A stretch of 6,744 nt of DNA, taken from an uncultured Treponema sp. (lineage in GTDB: Bacteria; Spirochaetota; Spirochaetia; Treponematales; Treponemataceae). Position 1 is the stretch's first letter; each line of letters starts with the position of its first letter. Location of the stretch: contig CAMWPF010000081.1 of the NCBI GenBank assembly GCA_947176045.1, positions 1 to 6,744 on the forward strand. Reading direction: 5' to 3'. Position numbers and translations under genes: made by a program. A model generated the notes under the pieces. It made no database searches, had not been told where the DNA came from, and saw nothing but the letters and a program-made list of their open reading frames with translations. Positions 1-6,036 of the stretch are shown piece after piece.

Positions 1-276
1 CGTAAAAATGTGCCCGGCAAGCCTTGCTGGGGATCCCGCCTCCACTCTTAGAGCGCCGAAATTGACTGCCGAACCCGCCCCAAAAACCGCTGAATGCAGG
101 AACGCCGTCCGCGCGCTCCGCGGAGCGCCGCCGCCTACATATCCGACAACCAGCGGCACCGTGGAAATCGAACAGGGCGAAAACGATGTGATGATTCCGG
201 CGGCGAACGCAATCAGCGGCGAAAGCCATTCCGAGCGCTCCAGAACGGCGGCGAGCGATGAAAGCGCCCCGTCCAT
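1..276 (-). CDS. ccdA: CcdA/DsbD-type thiol-disulfide membrane transporter, N-terminal part (runs off window)
   Basis: Inner-membrane protein expected to carry electrons from cytoplasmic thioredoxin to thiol proteins outside the membrane. The 92 residues present read without interruption to the window edge. The first membrane segment (about residues 18-47) contains SFSPCSISTVPLVVGYVGG, the CcdA signature, with Cys35 as the first of the two redox cysteines. The second should lie beyond position 1. A second hydrophobic stretch (about 58-76, including VFGAGSAVNF) matches the next helix of the family. The start ATG lies 1 nt after the stop of the thioredoxin-like gene, with GGGAG (286-290) 9 nt upstream, so the two are probably translationally coupled. 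Family membership is clear. The specific role (cytochrome c maturation or general periplasmic reduction) cannot be told from this fragment. Confidence 0.85.
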   Translation of the reverse strand, partial: MDGALSSLAAVLERSEWLSPLIAFAAGIITSFSPCSISTVPLVVGYVGGGAPRSARTAFLHSAVFGAGSAVNFGALRVEAGSPARLAGHIFT

Positions 277-277
277 G

Positions 278-838
278 TCATTCCGCTCCCATCGCGGCGA
301 GAATCCGGCGCAGCTCCTCCGCGGAAAGCCCGCCCTGATGAGCCGTGAACGTGTGTCCGCCCGTCTCGCGGGAGGAGTACATCAGGAACGGAATGTCCGC
401 CGAAAGCGCCTCGTCCGGCACGAACGGCGAGCCGTCCGCCAGAAAGAAGAACTGCGTCGGAATCACTTGGAGCGGCAGTCCGTCCGCCGCGGCAGGATAT
501 TTCCAGACGTCCAGATATTTCACGAACGCGCGCCCCGTGTATTCGTCATGAATCAGCCGCAGATCGGGAGCCATGCGGCGGCACGGCGGACAGTCCTCCG
601 AACCGAAGTCCATGATGAACGGAATTCCGAACTCCGCAAGCGCCGCAAAGTCCACCGCCGCCGTCTGCTCGAACGAAAAGTCCGCTCCGCGGAGCCGTTC
701 GGGAAGCCCTTCCAAAACGCTGCCGCCGTCCGCCCCGTCATCCGCCGCGCCCCGATGCTTGGCGAACCATATTCCAACGACCGCGGCCGCAATTAGAACC
801 GGCGCGGCGATCCGCGCAGCCAGCCTGCCTTTTTCCAT
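278..838 (-). CDS. Membrane-anchored thioredoxin-like protein (CPPC)
   Basis: Extracytoplasmic thiol-disulfide protein of 186 residues. Residues about 9-26 form a hydrophobic segment after a short basic start (MEKGRLAAR), which fits an uncleaved membrane anchor. The thioredoxin fold covers about 55-185. FGSEDCPPCRRM puts the active-site cysteines at 83 and 86, and VIPTQFFF gives the cis-proline at 127. CPPC replaces the classical CGPC. The start is fixed by a strong GAGGTGAT ribosome binding site (847-854) 8 nt before the ATG, which overlaps the stop codon of the upstream glycosidase gene. The CcdA gene follows after 1 nt, so the protein is most likely the outer partner reduced by CcdA. The final target (cytochrome c apoprotein, methionine sulfoxide reductase or other) is unknown. 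Confidence 0.88.
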   Translation of the reverse strand: MEKGRLAARIAAPVLIAAAVVGIWFAKHRGAADDGADGGSVLEGLPERLRGADFSFEQTAAVDFAALAEFGIPFIMDFGSEDCPPCRRMAPDLRLIHDEYTGRAFVKYLDVWKYPAAADGLPLQVIPTQFFFLADGSPFVPDEALSADIPFLMYSSRETGGHTFTAHQGGLSAEELRRILAAMGAE

Positions 839-846
839 AAAATCAA

Positions 847-854
847 ATCACCTC
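847..854 (-). promoter_or_regulatory. Ribosome binding site of the thioredoxin-like gene, overlapping the glycosidase stop
   Basis: The minus strand reads GAGGTGAT, an exact match to the anti-Shine-Dalgarno complement, 8 nt before the ATG at 838. The TGA stop of the glycosidase gene (848-850) lies inside it. Ribosomes finishing the first gene therefore stop on the site that starts the second, which supports coupled translation. Confidence 0.85.
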
Positions 855-2668
855 AATTGAATCAATGCAAATCCGTCCGCGGCGACCGCGCCGCCGTCCA
901 AACCTTCCGAAAGGAGGACGCGCCCCGCCGCCGCCTCTGCGTCCAGCTGAAATTCAGCCGTCCCGAAGTTCGCGGCCAAAAGCAGCGTTTCCGCCGCGCC
1001 GGACTCCCCGTCCCCGCGCTCCGCCGTCTTGACCAGCCGGACGACGCGGTTCCGCCCCTCTCCGTCCGCGCCGTCGTAGAGGAAGCTCATGCGCGTGCTG
1101 CAAAGCGCCGGATGGCTTTTGCGGAGCGCAATCAGCGAGCGGAAGAACGCAAGCTCGCGGTCAAAGACGCCGCCGTCGATTTCCTGCCACGGCATGCAGC
1201 GCCGGTTGTCCGGGTCGAAGCCGCCTTCCAGCAGGACTTCCGTTCCATAATAAATGCAGACCGAGCCGGGCATCGCGAACAGCAGCGCGAGCGCCTGAAC
1301 AGCCCGCCGCTTGTTCCCGCCGAAGCGGCTGACAATCCTGATTGTGTCGTGGGAATCCATCTGGTTGAAGAGGACGCGGTTCGTCTGGCGGCTGTACATC
1401 GAATAGCAACGGTTGACCGCCCATTCAAGCGCCTTGACCGGCATCCGCCCGTCCAGACAGAAGTCCGCGATGCAGTCTTGGAGCGGATAGTTCATGACCG
1501 AATCGAATTCCTGTCCGCGGAGCCAGGGCATCGCGTTGTGCCAGATTTCCCCGACGATGTAGAAGTCGTCCTTGAGCGCCGTCATGCGCGCCCGCAGCTC
1601 GCGGCAGAAGGCGTGGGAAATTTCATTCGCAACGTCCAGCCGCAGCCCGTCGATGCCGTATTCCCTCACCCACGTCTCGCAGACGCCGATGATGTAGTTG
1701 CGGACAGCCGGATTGTTCGTGTTGAGCTTCGGCATGAAGTCGCAGAAGGCGAACGTGTAGAATTTTCCCGCCCCGGCGTTGCTCCGCTCCGGCGAAACGC
1801 CCGGCTCGCAGAAGTCGAAGTCGTTGATGCAGAACCAGTCCGCGTACTCCGACTTCTGCCTGTTCGCAAGCACATCCTGCCACGCGAAGAACGCCCAGCC
1901 GCTGTGGTTGAACACGCCGTCCAAGATGACGCGGATTCCGGCGCGGTGCGCTTCAGCGACAAGCTCGCGCAGCGTGCCGTTCGTGCCGAACGACCGGTCC
2001 ACCGAAAGATAGTCCGTCGTGTCGTACTTGTGCTGCGACGCCGCCTCGTTGACAGGCGTCAGGTACAGCCCCGTAATGCCGAGCTGCCGCAGGTAGCCGA
2101 TTCGGTCGATGATTCCCTGTATGTTCCCGCCGAAGACGTCGTCCCGCTCCGCGCGCTCGCCGAGCCGCCCCCACGGCTTCATGCCTTCCGGGACGAAATC
2201 GCTGCGCCCGCGGCAGAAGCGCGACGGAAAGATCTGGTACCAGACCGTCCGCTCCGCCCATTCCGGCGGCGCGCAGATGTCGGCAGGATTCATCCACGGA
2301 AACGTGAAGCAGCCGTGGAATTCCTTGAAGCGCCCGAATTCCTCCGGCGTGAAGAATCCCGACTCAAGGAAGAACACTTCCTCGCCGCCGGAAACCAGCC
2401 GGAAATAGTACCGCGCGCGCTTGAACGGCGGACGGATGACGGCCGTCCAGCGGAAGTGCGCCTGAAGCTCCGCGCGCTCCGTCATTTCCAGCTCCTCGCC
2501 CTTCCAGACAAAATTGCCGCCCAGAATTCCGCCCATAAACGGGTCGCCGTAAATCAAAAAGACACGCCCGATGTCCTTTCCCGTAACCAGATTGATTTCC
2601 AGCGCATCGCTGTCGAGCGCATAGCAGAAACCGTCGAACGCACAGTGTTGTACCGCAGCCACATTCAT
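848..2668 (-). CDS. GH13 alpha-glycosidase, neopullulanase/cyclomaltodextrinase type
   Basis: Hydrolyses alpha-glucan oligosaccharides such as maltodextrins, cyclodextrins or pullulan fragments. It has no signal peptide, so it should act in the cytosol on imported sugars. It has 606 residues, normal for the family. An N-terminal beta domain (about 1-125, CBM34-like) precedes the catalytic barrel (about 140-510) and a C-terminal beta domain (about 525-606). All GH13 regions are present: DGVFNHSG (250-257), GLRLDVANE with nucleophile Asp345, GEIWH with acid/base Glu374, and DSHDT with Asp441. MPKLN (312-316) is the marker of the neopullulanase/maltogenic amylase subfamily (GH13_20). It leads a three-gene operon. 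There is no Shine-Dalgarno sequence before this ATG, but a -10 box ends 6 nt upstream, so the mRNA may be leaderless. The N-terminus already aligns with the family pattern, which supports the start. The sequence does not settle the preferred substrate. Confidence 0.93.
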   Translation of the reverse strand: MNVAAVQHCAFDGFCYALDSDALEINLVTGKDIGRVFLIYGDPFMGGILGGNFVWKGEELEMTERAELQAHFRWTAVIRPPFKRARYYFRLVSGGEEVFFLESGFFTPEEFGRFKEFHGCFTFPWMNPADICAPPEWAERTVWYQIFPSRFCRGRSDFVPEGMKPWGRLGERAERDDVFGGNIQGIIDRIGYLRQLGITGLYLTPVNEAASQHKYDTTDYLSVDRSFGTNGTLRELVAEAHRAGIRVILDGVFNHSGWAFFAWQDVLANRQKSEYADWFCINDFDFCEPGVSPERSNAGAGKFYTFAFCDFMPKLNTNNPAVRNYIIGVCETWVREYGIDGLRLDVANEISHAFCRELRARMTALKDDFYIVGEIWHNAMPWLRGQEFDSVMNYPLQDCIADFCLDGRMPVKALEWAVNRCYSMYSRQTNRVLFNQMDSHDTIRIVSRFGGNKRRAVQALALLFAMPGSVCIYYGTEVLLEGGFDPDNRRCMPWQEIDGGVFDRELAFFRSLIALRKSHPALCSTRMSFLYDGADGEGRNRVVRLVKTAERGDGESGAAETLLLAANFGTAEFQLDAEAAAGRVLLSEGLDGGAVAADGFALIQLR

Positions 2669-2674
2669 GCGCTG

Positions 2675-2703
2675 ATTTTAAAACATAAACCGCCGTCTGT
2701 AAA
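2675..2703 (-). promoter_or_regulatory. Probable promoter of the glycosidase-thioredoxin-ccdA operon
   Basis: On the minus strand, TTTACA (2698-2703) and TAAAAT (2675-2680) are separated by 17 nt, each one mismatch from the sigma-70 consensus. The -10 box ends 6 nt before the ATG at 2668, so transcription would begin at or next to the start codon. Confidence 0.55.
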
Positions 2704-2767
2704 ACCGACGCCGCCGCGCTCGGCTGAAATAACAAATTTTTCTACTGCGCCGCGCGCACGCCCGGAC

Positions 2768-2780
2768 AGCGGCAGCCGCT
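2768..2780. promoter_or_regulatory. Inverted repeat just upstream of the amidase -35 box, possible operator
   Basis: AGCGGC and GCCGCT form a perfect 6-bp inverted repeat around a single base, directly abutting the -35 element at 2781. Its position, inside the 149-bp gap between divergent genes, fits a regulator site. In GC-rich DNA a repeat this short can also arise by chance. Confidence 0.25.
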
Positions 2781-2808
2781 TTGTTCCCGCAGGAAACTGT
2801 GCTATACT
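2781..2808 (+). promoter_or_regulatory. Promoter of the amidase-esterase operon
   Basis: TTGTTC (2781-2786) and TATACT (2803-2808) are 16 nt apart. The -10 box is preceded by TGC, which fits an extended -10 motif. The start codon at 2818 lies 9 nt after the -10 box, leaving almost no room for a leader or a Shine-Dalgarno sequence. Confidence 0.7.
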
Positions 2809-2817
2809 GCCCCTGCC

Positions 2818-4203
2818 ATGAACATGCAACCCGACTTTACAATCCTCCATTCCTGCGGCGCGGCAGGACGGCAGCCGGACGGAACGTTCTACCTTCCGAC
2901 GGCGCCGGAAACCGCCCGCTGGGGACGGCTTCCTGACGGCGGCTCGACCCCGGTTCTTTCCATGCCCTCCGGCGGAACGCTCGTCGTCGACGCCGTCTCA
3001 CACGAAGGGCTGCTCGAAGACCAGGGAAGAAATCCGGCGCGGTTCTTCTCCGAAAACGGCGTTCCCGACGGCGCAATCCTTCCCGAAGCCGTCGACATCG
3101 CGCGGAGCGTCCGCCACTCGCCCGACGAAGACGGCCCGCACCTCGTCGCAGGCCCTGTCTTTGTGGAGGGCGCGGAGCCAGGCGACATCCTGAAGGTGGA
3201 AGTCCTCTCGCTTTCCCCGCGGGTTCCGTACGCGGTTTCCGCCTGCCGTTCCGACAAGGGCGTCCTCGCCGGAGAATTTCCGAAGCCGGGCGCCGCGCAT
3301 TCCAAGCTTGTGCCGCTTGCAGAAACGGAACAGGGACCGCGCGCTGTATTTGAAGCGTCCGGCGCGCAGGTTGAAATTCCAATCCGCCCGTTTTTCGGCA
3401 TTCTCGGAACCGCCGGAGCGGACGCGCGGAACCCTCATTCCGTTCCGCCGACGGCGGCGGGAGGCAACATCGACATCGCAGAATTTTCTGCGGGCGCCGC
3501 GGTGTATTTTCCTGTGCACGTCAGGGGCGCGCTTTTCTACGCAGGCGATCCGCACTTCGCGCAGGGGAACGGCGAAGTCTCCCTCACCGCGCTGGAAGGC
3601 TCGCTGCGCGGAACGTTCCACCTGTCCGTCATCAAGGACGCCGCCGGGATCCTGCCCGGAGCCGCCGGTTCGGGAACGTTCTTCGGGGAGACGGCGTCGC
3701 ATTGGATATTCGCAGGACTGGACGAGTCGCTGGACGGAGCGCTCCAGAACGCCGTCCGCGCCGCGCTCCGGTTCGTCAGCGGGCAGTTTTCGATTCCTGA
3801 AAACGACGCCTACCTGTACCTCGGCGCCGCCGTGGATTTCTCCGTCTCGCAGGCGGTTGACCGAACGAAGGGAATCCACGCCGCCGTCGCCAAGGCGCAT
3901 TTCCTCCGCCTCCTCACGTTCTGCCTCCGCGTGGAGCGCGCGCCGGACGACGGGGAGCGCCGGATGGCACCGCCCGAGCCGCCGCAGGCCGTCTCCGTCC
4001 GAACCGACGGAACGACCGTCTTCATCAAGGCCGCGGCGCTTCTGGAACTGCTCGAAAAATCGGGCGCCGCACCGCGCGGTTCAATTCCAGCCGGCGATTG
4101 GATTCCGCTTTCCGGCCTTTCAGACGCAATCGGGCTGCCGGTCGTCTGGGCGACGGAGGGGCGGCGCGCCGTCGGAACAATATATTCCGTTCAGAAAAAA
4201 TAA
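2818..4203 (+). CDS. Acetamidase/formamidase-family protein with added C-terminal domain
   Basis: Member of the FmdA/AmdA family, which hydrolyses short amides to the carboxylate and ammonia. It has 461 residues and no signal peptide, so it is probably cytosolic. Family marks are GPVFVEGAEPGD (112-123), PTAAGGNID (211-219) and GALFYAGDPHFAQGNGEV (238-255). The family part ends near residue 365. Residues about 390-458 form an extra domain with the pattern VSVRTDGTTVFIKAAALLEL, then WIPLSGLSDAIGLPVVWATEG, which resembles the copper-amine-oxidase-type stalk domain. The ATG at 2818 lies 9 nt after a -10 box and has no Shine-Dalgarno sequence. A second in-frame ATG two codons on is an alternative. 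An esterase gene follows after 12 nt. The family call is firm. The true substrate is unknown, as many members are named without testing. Confidence 0.85.
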   Translation: MNMQPDFTILHSCGAAGRQPDGTFYLPTAPETARWGRLPDGGSTPVLSMPSGGTLVVDAVSHEGLLEDQGRNPARFFSENGVPDGAILPEAVDIARSVRHSPDEDGPHLVAGPVFVEGAEPGDILKVEVLSLSPRVPYAVSACRSDKGVLAGEFPKPGAAHSKLVPLAETEQGPRAVFEASGAQVEIPIRPFFGILGTAGADARNPHSVPPTAAGGNIDIAEFSAGAAVYFPVHVRGALFYAGDPHFAQGNGEVSLTALEGSLRGTFHLSVIKDAAGILPGAAGSGTFFGETASHWIFAGLDESLDGALQNAVRAALRFVSGQFSIPENDAYLYLGAAVDFSVSQAVDRTKGIHAAVAKAHFLRLLTFCLRVERAPDDGERRMAPPEPPQAVSVRTDGTTVFIKAAALLELLEKSGAAPRGSIPAGDWIPLSGLSDAIGLPVVWATEGRRAVGTIYSVQKK

Positions 4204-4208
4204 AGGAG
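4203..4208 (+). promoter_or_regulatory. Ribosome binding site of the esterase gene
   Basis: AAGGAG lies 7 nt before the ATG at 4216 and shares its first base with the last base of the amidase stop codon. This arrangement supports co-transcription of the two genes and fixes the esterase start. Confidence 0.8.
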
Positions 4209-4215
4209 AAGGACT

Positions 4216-5124
4216 ATGGAACCACTGAATATCGCGCGGAACGACTTTCCGGCAAGCACGGCGCACGCCGACGGAATGCAGACGCTTCCGCCCGGCGGCG
4301 ACAACGACGAGCTTTTTTACGAGGAGGACGTCGTGTACATCGAGCGGGACGGGCTTGCGCTGCGCCTCCAGATTATCGGGCCGATCGACGGCAGGCAGGA
4401 CAAGGCCGCCGTCGTCTTCATTCCCGGCTCGGCGTTCCGAAAGCAGAATGTCAAGGCGCGCGTTCCGCAGCTGGCGCAGCTCGCCGGCCGCGGATTCGTC
4501 GTCGCGCTGCTGGAATACCGCGCATCGGACATCGCGCCGTTTCCGGCGCAGGCGCTGGACGCAAAGGCAGGCATCCGCTTCTTGAAGCGGAACGCCGCAA
4601 AATACCGCATTTCGCCGGAAAAAATCGTCGTCATGGGCGATTCCTCTGGCGCGCACACGGCGATGATGGCAGCGTTCACCAGCGGAATTCCACAATTGGA
4701 AGAGCCGCAGGACGACGGCGTGACTGCGGAAGTCTGCGGCTGCATCGACTTCTTCGGGCCGGTCAATTTTGCGACCATGAACGACGAGCCTTCCACCCAA
4801 GACCACCGCGCGCCGGACAGTCCGGAGGGAAGGGAAATCGGCGGCAGGAACGTCCTCGACCATCCGGAGCTGGTGCGGCAGGCGGCTGTTACAACCTATG
4901 TTTCAAACGGACGGCAGATTCCGCCAATCATCATATTCCACGGCGCGAACGACGAGCTGGTTCCGTTCGGGCAGAGCTGCGAGCTGTTCCGCGCGCTCGC
5001 CGGCGCGAAAAAGGACGCCGCATTCTACAAAATCCCCGGCGCCCACCACGGCGGAAAGGAATTCTGGAGCAGCCGCGTGATGGAAATCGTAGAGCAGTTC
5101 ATCCGCCGGACGGCAGGCGCGTGA
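4216..5124 (+). CDS. Alpha/beta-hydrolase, acetyl-esterase-like
   Basis: Serine hydrolase of 302 residues, related to the Aes/BD-FAE group of carboxyl-esterases. It has no signal peptide, so it is likely cytosolic. The catalytic triad can be read directly: GDSSGAH gives nucleophile Ser143, GANDELVP gives Asp246, and GAHHGG gives the histidine (His278 most likely). The oxyanion-loop position, HGGG in most relatives, reads IPGSAFRKQ (69-77) after the first core strand. A GSA-type loop is known to me from a group of gut-bacterial hydrolases, so this looks like a subfamily trait and not damage. YRASDIAPFPAQALDAKAG (101-119) also follows the family pattern. It is the second gene of an operon with the acetamidase-like gene. 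The two may act on one substrate carrying ester and amide groups, but that is only a guess. Confidence 0.88.
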   Translation: MEPLNIARNDFPASTAHADGMQTLPPGGDNDELFYEEDVVYIERDGLALRLQIIGPIDGRQDKAAVVFIPGSAFRKQNVKARVPQLAQLAGRGFVVALLEYRASDIAPFPAQALDAKAGIRFLKRNAAKYRISPEKIVVMGDSSGAHTAMMAAFTSGIPQLEEPQDDGVTAEVCGCIDFFGPVNFATMNDEPSTQDHRAPDSPEGREIGGRNVLDHPELVRQAAVTTYVSNGRQIPPIIIFHGANDELVPFGQSCELFRALAGAKKDAAFYKIPGAHHGGKEFWSSRVMEIVEQFIRRTAGA

Positions 5125-5147
5125 ACGGCGGCAGGCGGCGGAACGTC

Positions 5148-5177
5148 CTGCGGAACGCCCGGCGCATTCCGCAGTTT
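5148..5177 (+). terminator. Probable terminator after the amidase-esterase operon
   Basis: CTGCGGAA (5148-5155) and TTCCGCAG (5167-5174) form a perfect 8-bp stem. Inside it CGC and GCG can add three pairs around a small loop, leaving a 2-nt bulge. Only three T residues follow, so it is a weak intrinsic terminator. Its 3' edge touches the -35 box of the next promoter. Confidence 0.5.
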
Positions 5178-5204
5178 GCATGGCTTTCCACATTCTGCTA
5201 TACT
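5176..5204 (+). promoter_or_regulatory. Promoter of the PLP-like/ASCH gene pair
   Basis: TTGCAT (5176-5181) and TATACT (5199-5204) are separated by 17 nt, and TGC precedes the -10 box as in an extended -10 promoter. The ATG at 5212 lies 7 nt after the -10 box, so transcription should begin at or next to the start codon. Confidence 0.7.
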
Positions 5205-5211
5205 TTCCGCA

Positions 5212-6036
5212 ATGACACACAGTGATTTCCTTGCATCGGAACTGGCTGCGCGCTACGGCTTTGTCCGCCGCGCGCGCGGCTGCTTCCTGTACACCCAGAA
5301 AGGCGTCCGGCTCACGGACTTATATCAAGAGGGCGGCCGCGCCATTCTGGGCTGGGGCGGAAGCGCCTTCACCGTCTTCAAGAACGTCTTGAACCGCGGA
5401 AGCACCGGCAGCTTCGACACGGAATTTTCCCATAGAATCGAAAAGGCCGTCTGCACGCTCCTCCGCTCGCCGCGGACGGCGCTCCTCTTTTCCTCACGGC
5501 AGGCGGCGCTCAAAGCCGCGCTGACCATTTCCCCGGCGGACACAAGCTTCTGGCGGCCGTGGAATCCCGAACAGACGGACTGGACGCAGCGCGACGTCGC
5601 AATCATCGCGCCGCCGCTCCCTTGGGCGCAGGAGCTGTTCATCGTCGCGGCGAAGCCCGAACTGGTGGAAGTCGCCCGCGCCGCGGGGCGGCAGCCTCCC
5701 GACGGAGAGCGCCTCCCGGCGCCGCTTCAAGCCGCGATTACGCGCGCCATCTACGATTTGATTGCGGCGCTCCAAACGCGCGGCGAAAAGGACTGGTTCC
5801 TTTATGACAGCGTCCTGCGCCCATACTGGACGCGCCGCGGCCCGTACCTCTTCCCGAACATCGGCGAGGCGCAGTACCCGGACTTCCTCCGGCACTGCCT
5901 TGACTGCGGAATCGTCATCAGCCCGGACTGCAACACGCCGTCCATCGTGCCGTTCGGAGCCGCCCCCGGCGTCTTCACGAAGCTGAAGCGGCAGCCGTTC
6001 CCCATCAGCACTGCGCAGGACGGAGGCGCCCCATGA
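5212..6036 (+). CDS. Unknown protein resembling a shortened PLP-dependent transferase fold
   Basis: I do not firmly recognise this 274-residue protein. Its start (RARGCFLYTQKGVRLTDLY, 20-38) resembles the N-terminal hairpin of class III aminotransferases. RTALLFSSRQAALKAAL (88-104) resembles their cofactor phosphate-binding turn. The end (LRHCLDCGIVISPDCNTPSIVP, about 226-247) resembles their small C-terminal domain. Between these, the central part of a normal 400-residue enzyme, with the PLP-binding lysine and its aspartate, seems missing: no lysine sits in a recognisable Schiff-base context. It may be an inactive relative or an unrelated fold. There is no signal peptide or membrane segment. 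An in-frame TTG at 5176 would lie inside the promoter, so ATG 5212 is preferred, with no Shine-Dalgarno sequence. The stop overlaps the ASCH gene by 4 nt, so the two are co-translated. The gene is near certain and the fold is tentative. Confidence 0.6.
   Translation: MTHSDFLASELAARYGFVRRARGCFLYTQKGVRLTDLYQEGGRAILGWGGSAFTVFKNVLNRGSTGSFDTEFSHRIEKAVCTLLRSPRTALLFSSRQAALKAALTISPADTSFWRPWNPEQTDWTQRDVAIIAPPLPWAQELFIVAAKPELVEVARAAGRQPPDGERLPAPLQAAITRAIYDLIAALQTRGEKDWFLYDSVLRPYWTRRGPYLFPNIGEAQYPDFLRHCLDCGIVISPDCNTPSIVPFGAAPGVFTKLKRQPFPISTAQDGGAP
6022..6026 (+). promoter_or_regulatory. Ribosome binding site of the ASCH gene
   Basis: GGAGG lies 6 nt before the ATG at 6033, inside the end of the preceding gene. 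It fixes the ASCH start at the ATGA overlap. Confidence 0.8.

Noticed and set aside
1..90. Possible frameshift in CcdA after residue 65, where the sequence becomes less hydrophobic than expected
   Set aside because: The residues up to the edge (GAGSAVNF, LAGHIF) still align with the family helix and no stop occurs, so one continuous frame is the simpler reading.
8..796. 262-codon plus-strand open frame at the left edge
   Set aside because: It lies opposite the CcdA and thioredoxin-like genes, which carry clear signatures on the minus strand. The composition is arginine-rich with no domain.
857..2821. 654-codon open frame on the plus strand opposite the glycosidase
   Set aside because: The minus-strand frame contains every GH13 catalytic motif. 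The plus frame is rich in Arg, Ala and Val with no recognisable domain, as expected from a frame opposite a GC-rich gene.
2998..3900. 300-codon minus-strand open frame inside the amidase
   Set aside because: It is a shadow of the amidase frame, with no ribosome binding site and no domain.
5176..5211. Upstream TTG start for the PLP-like gene, adding 12 residues
   Set aside because: The TTG is part of the -35 box and the added stretch covers the whole promoter, so it would not be in the transcript.
4098..5225. 375-codon plus-strand open frame over the esterase
   Set aside because: It is out of frame with the esterase, which has the full catalytic triad. The product is Arg- and Gly-rich and has no recognisable domain.
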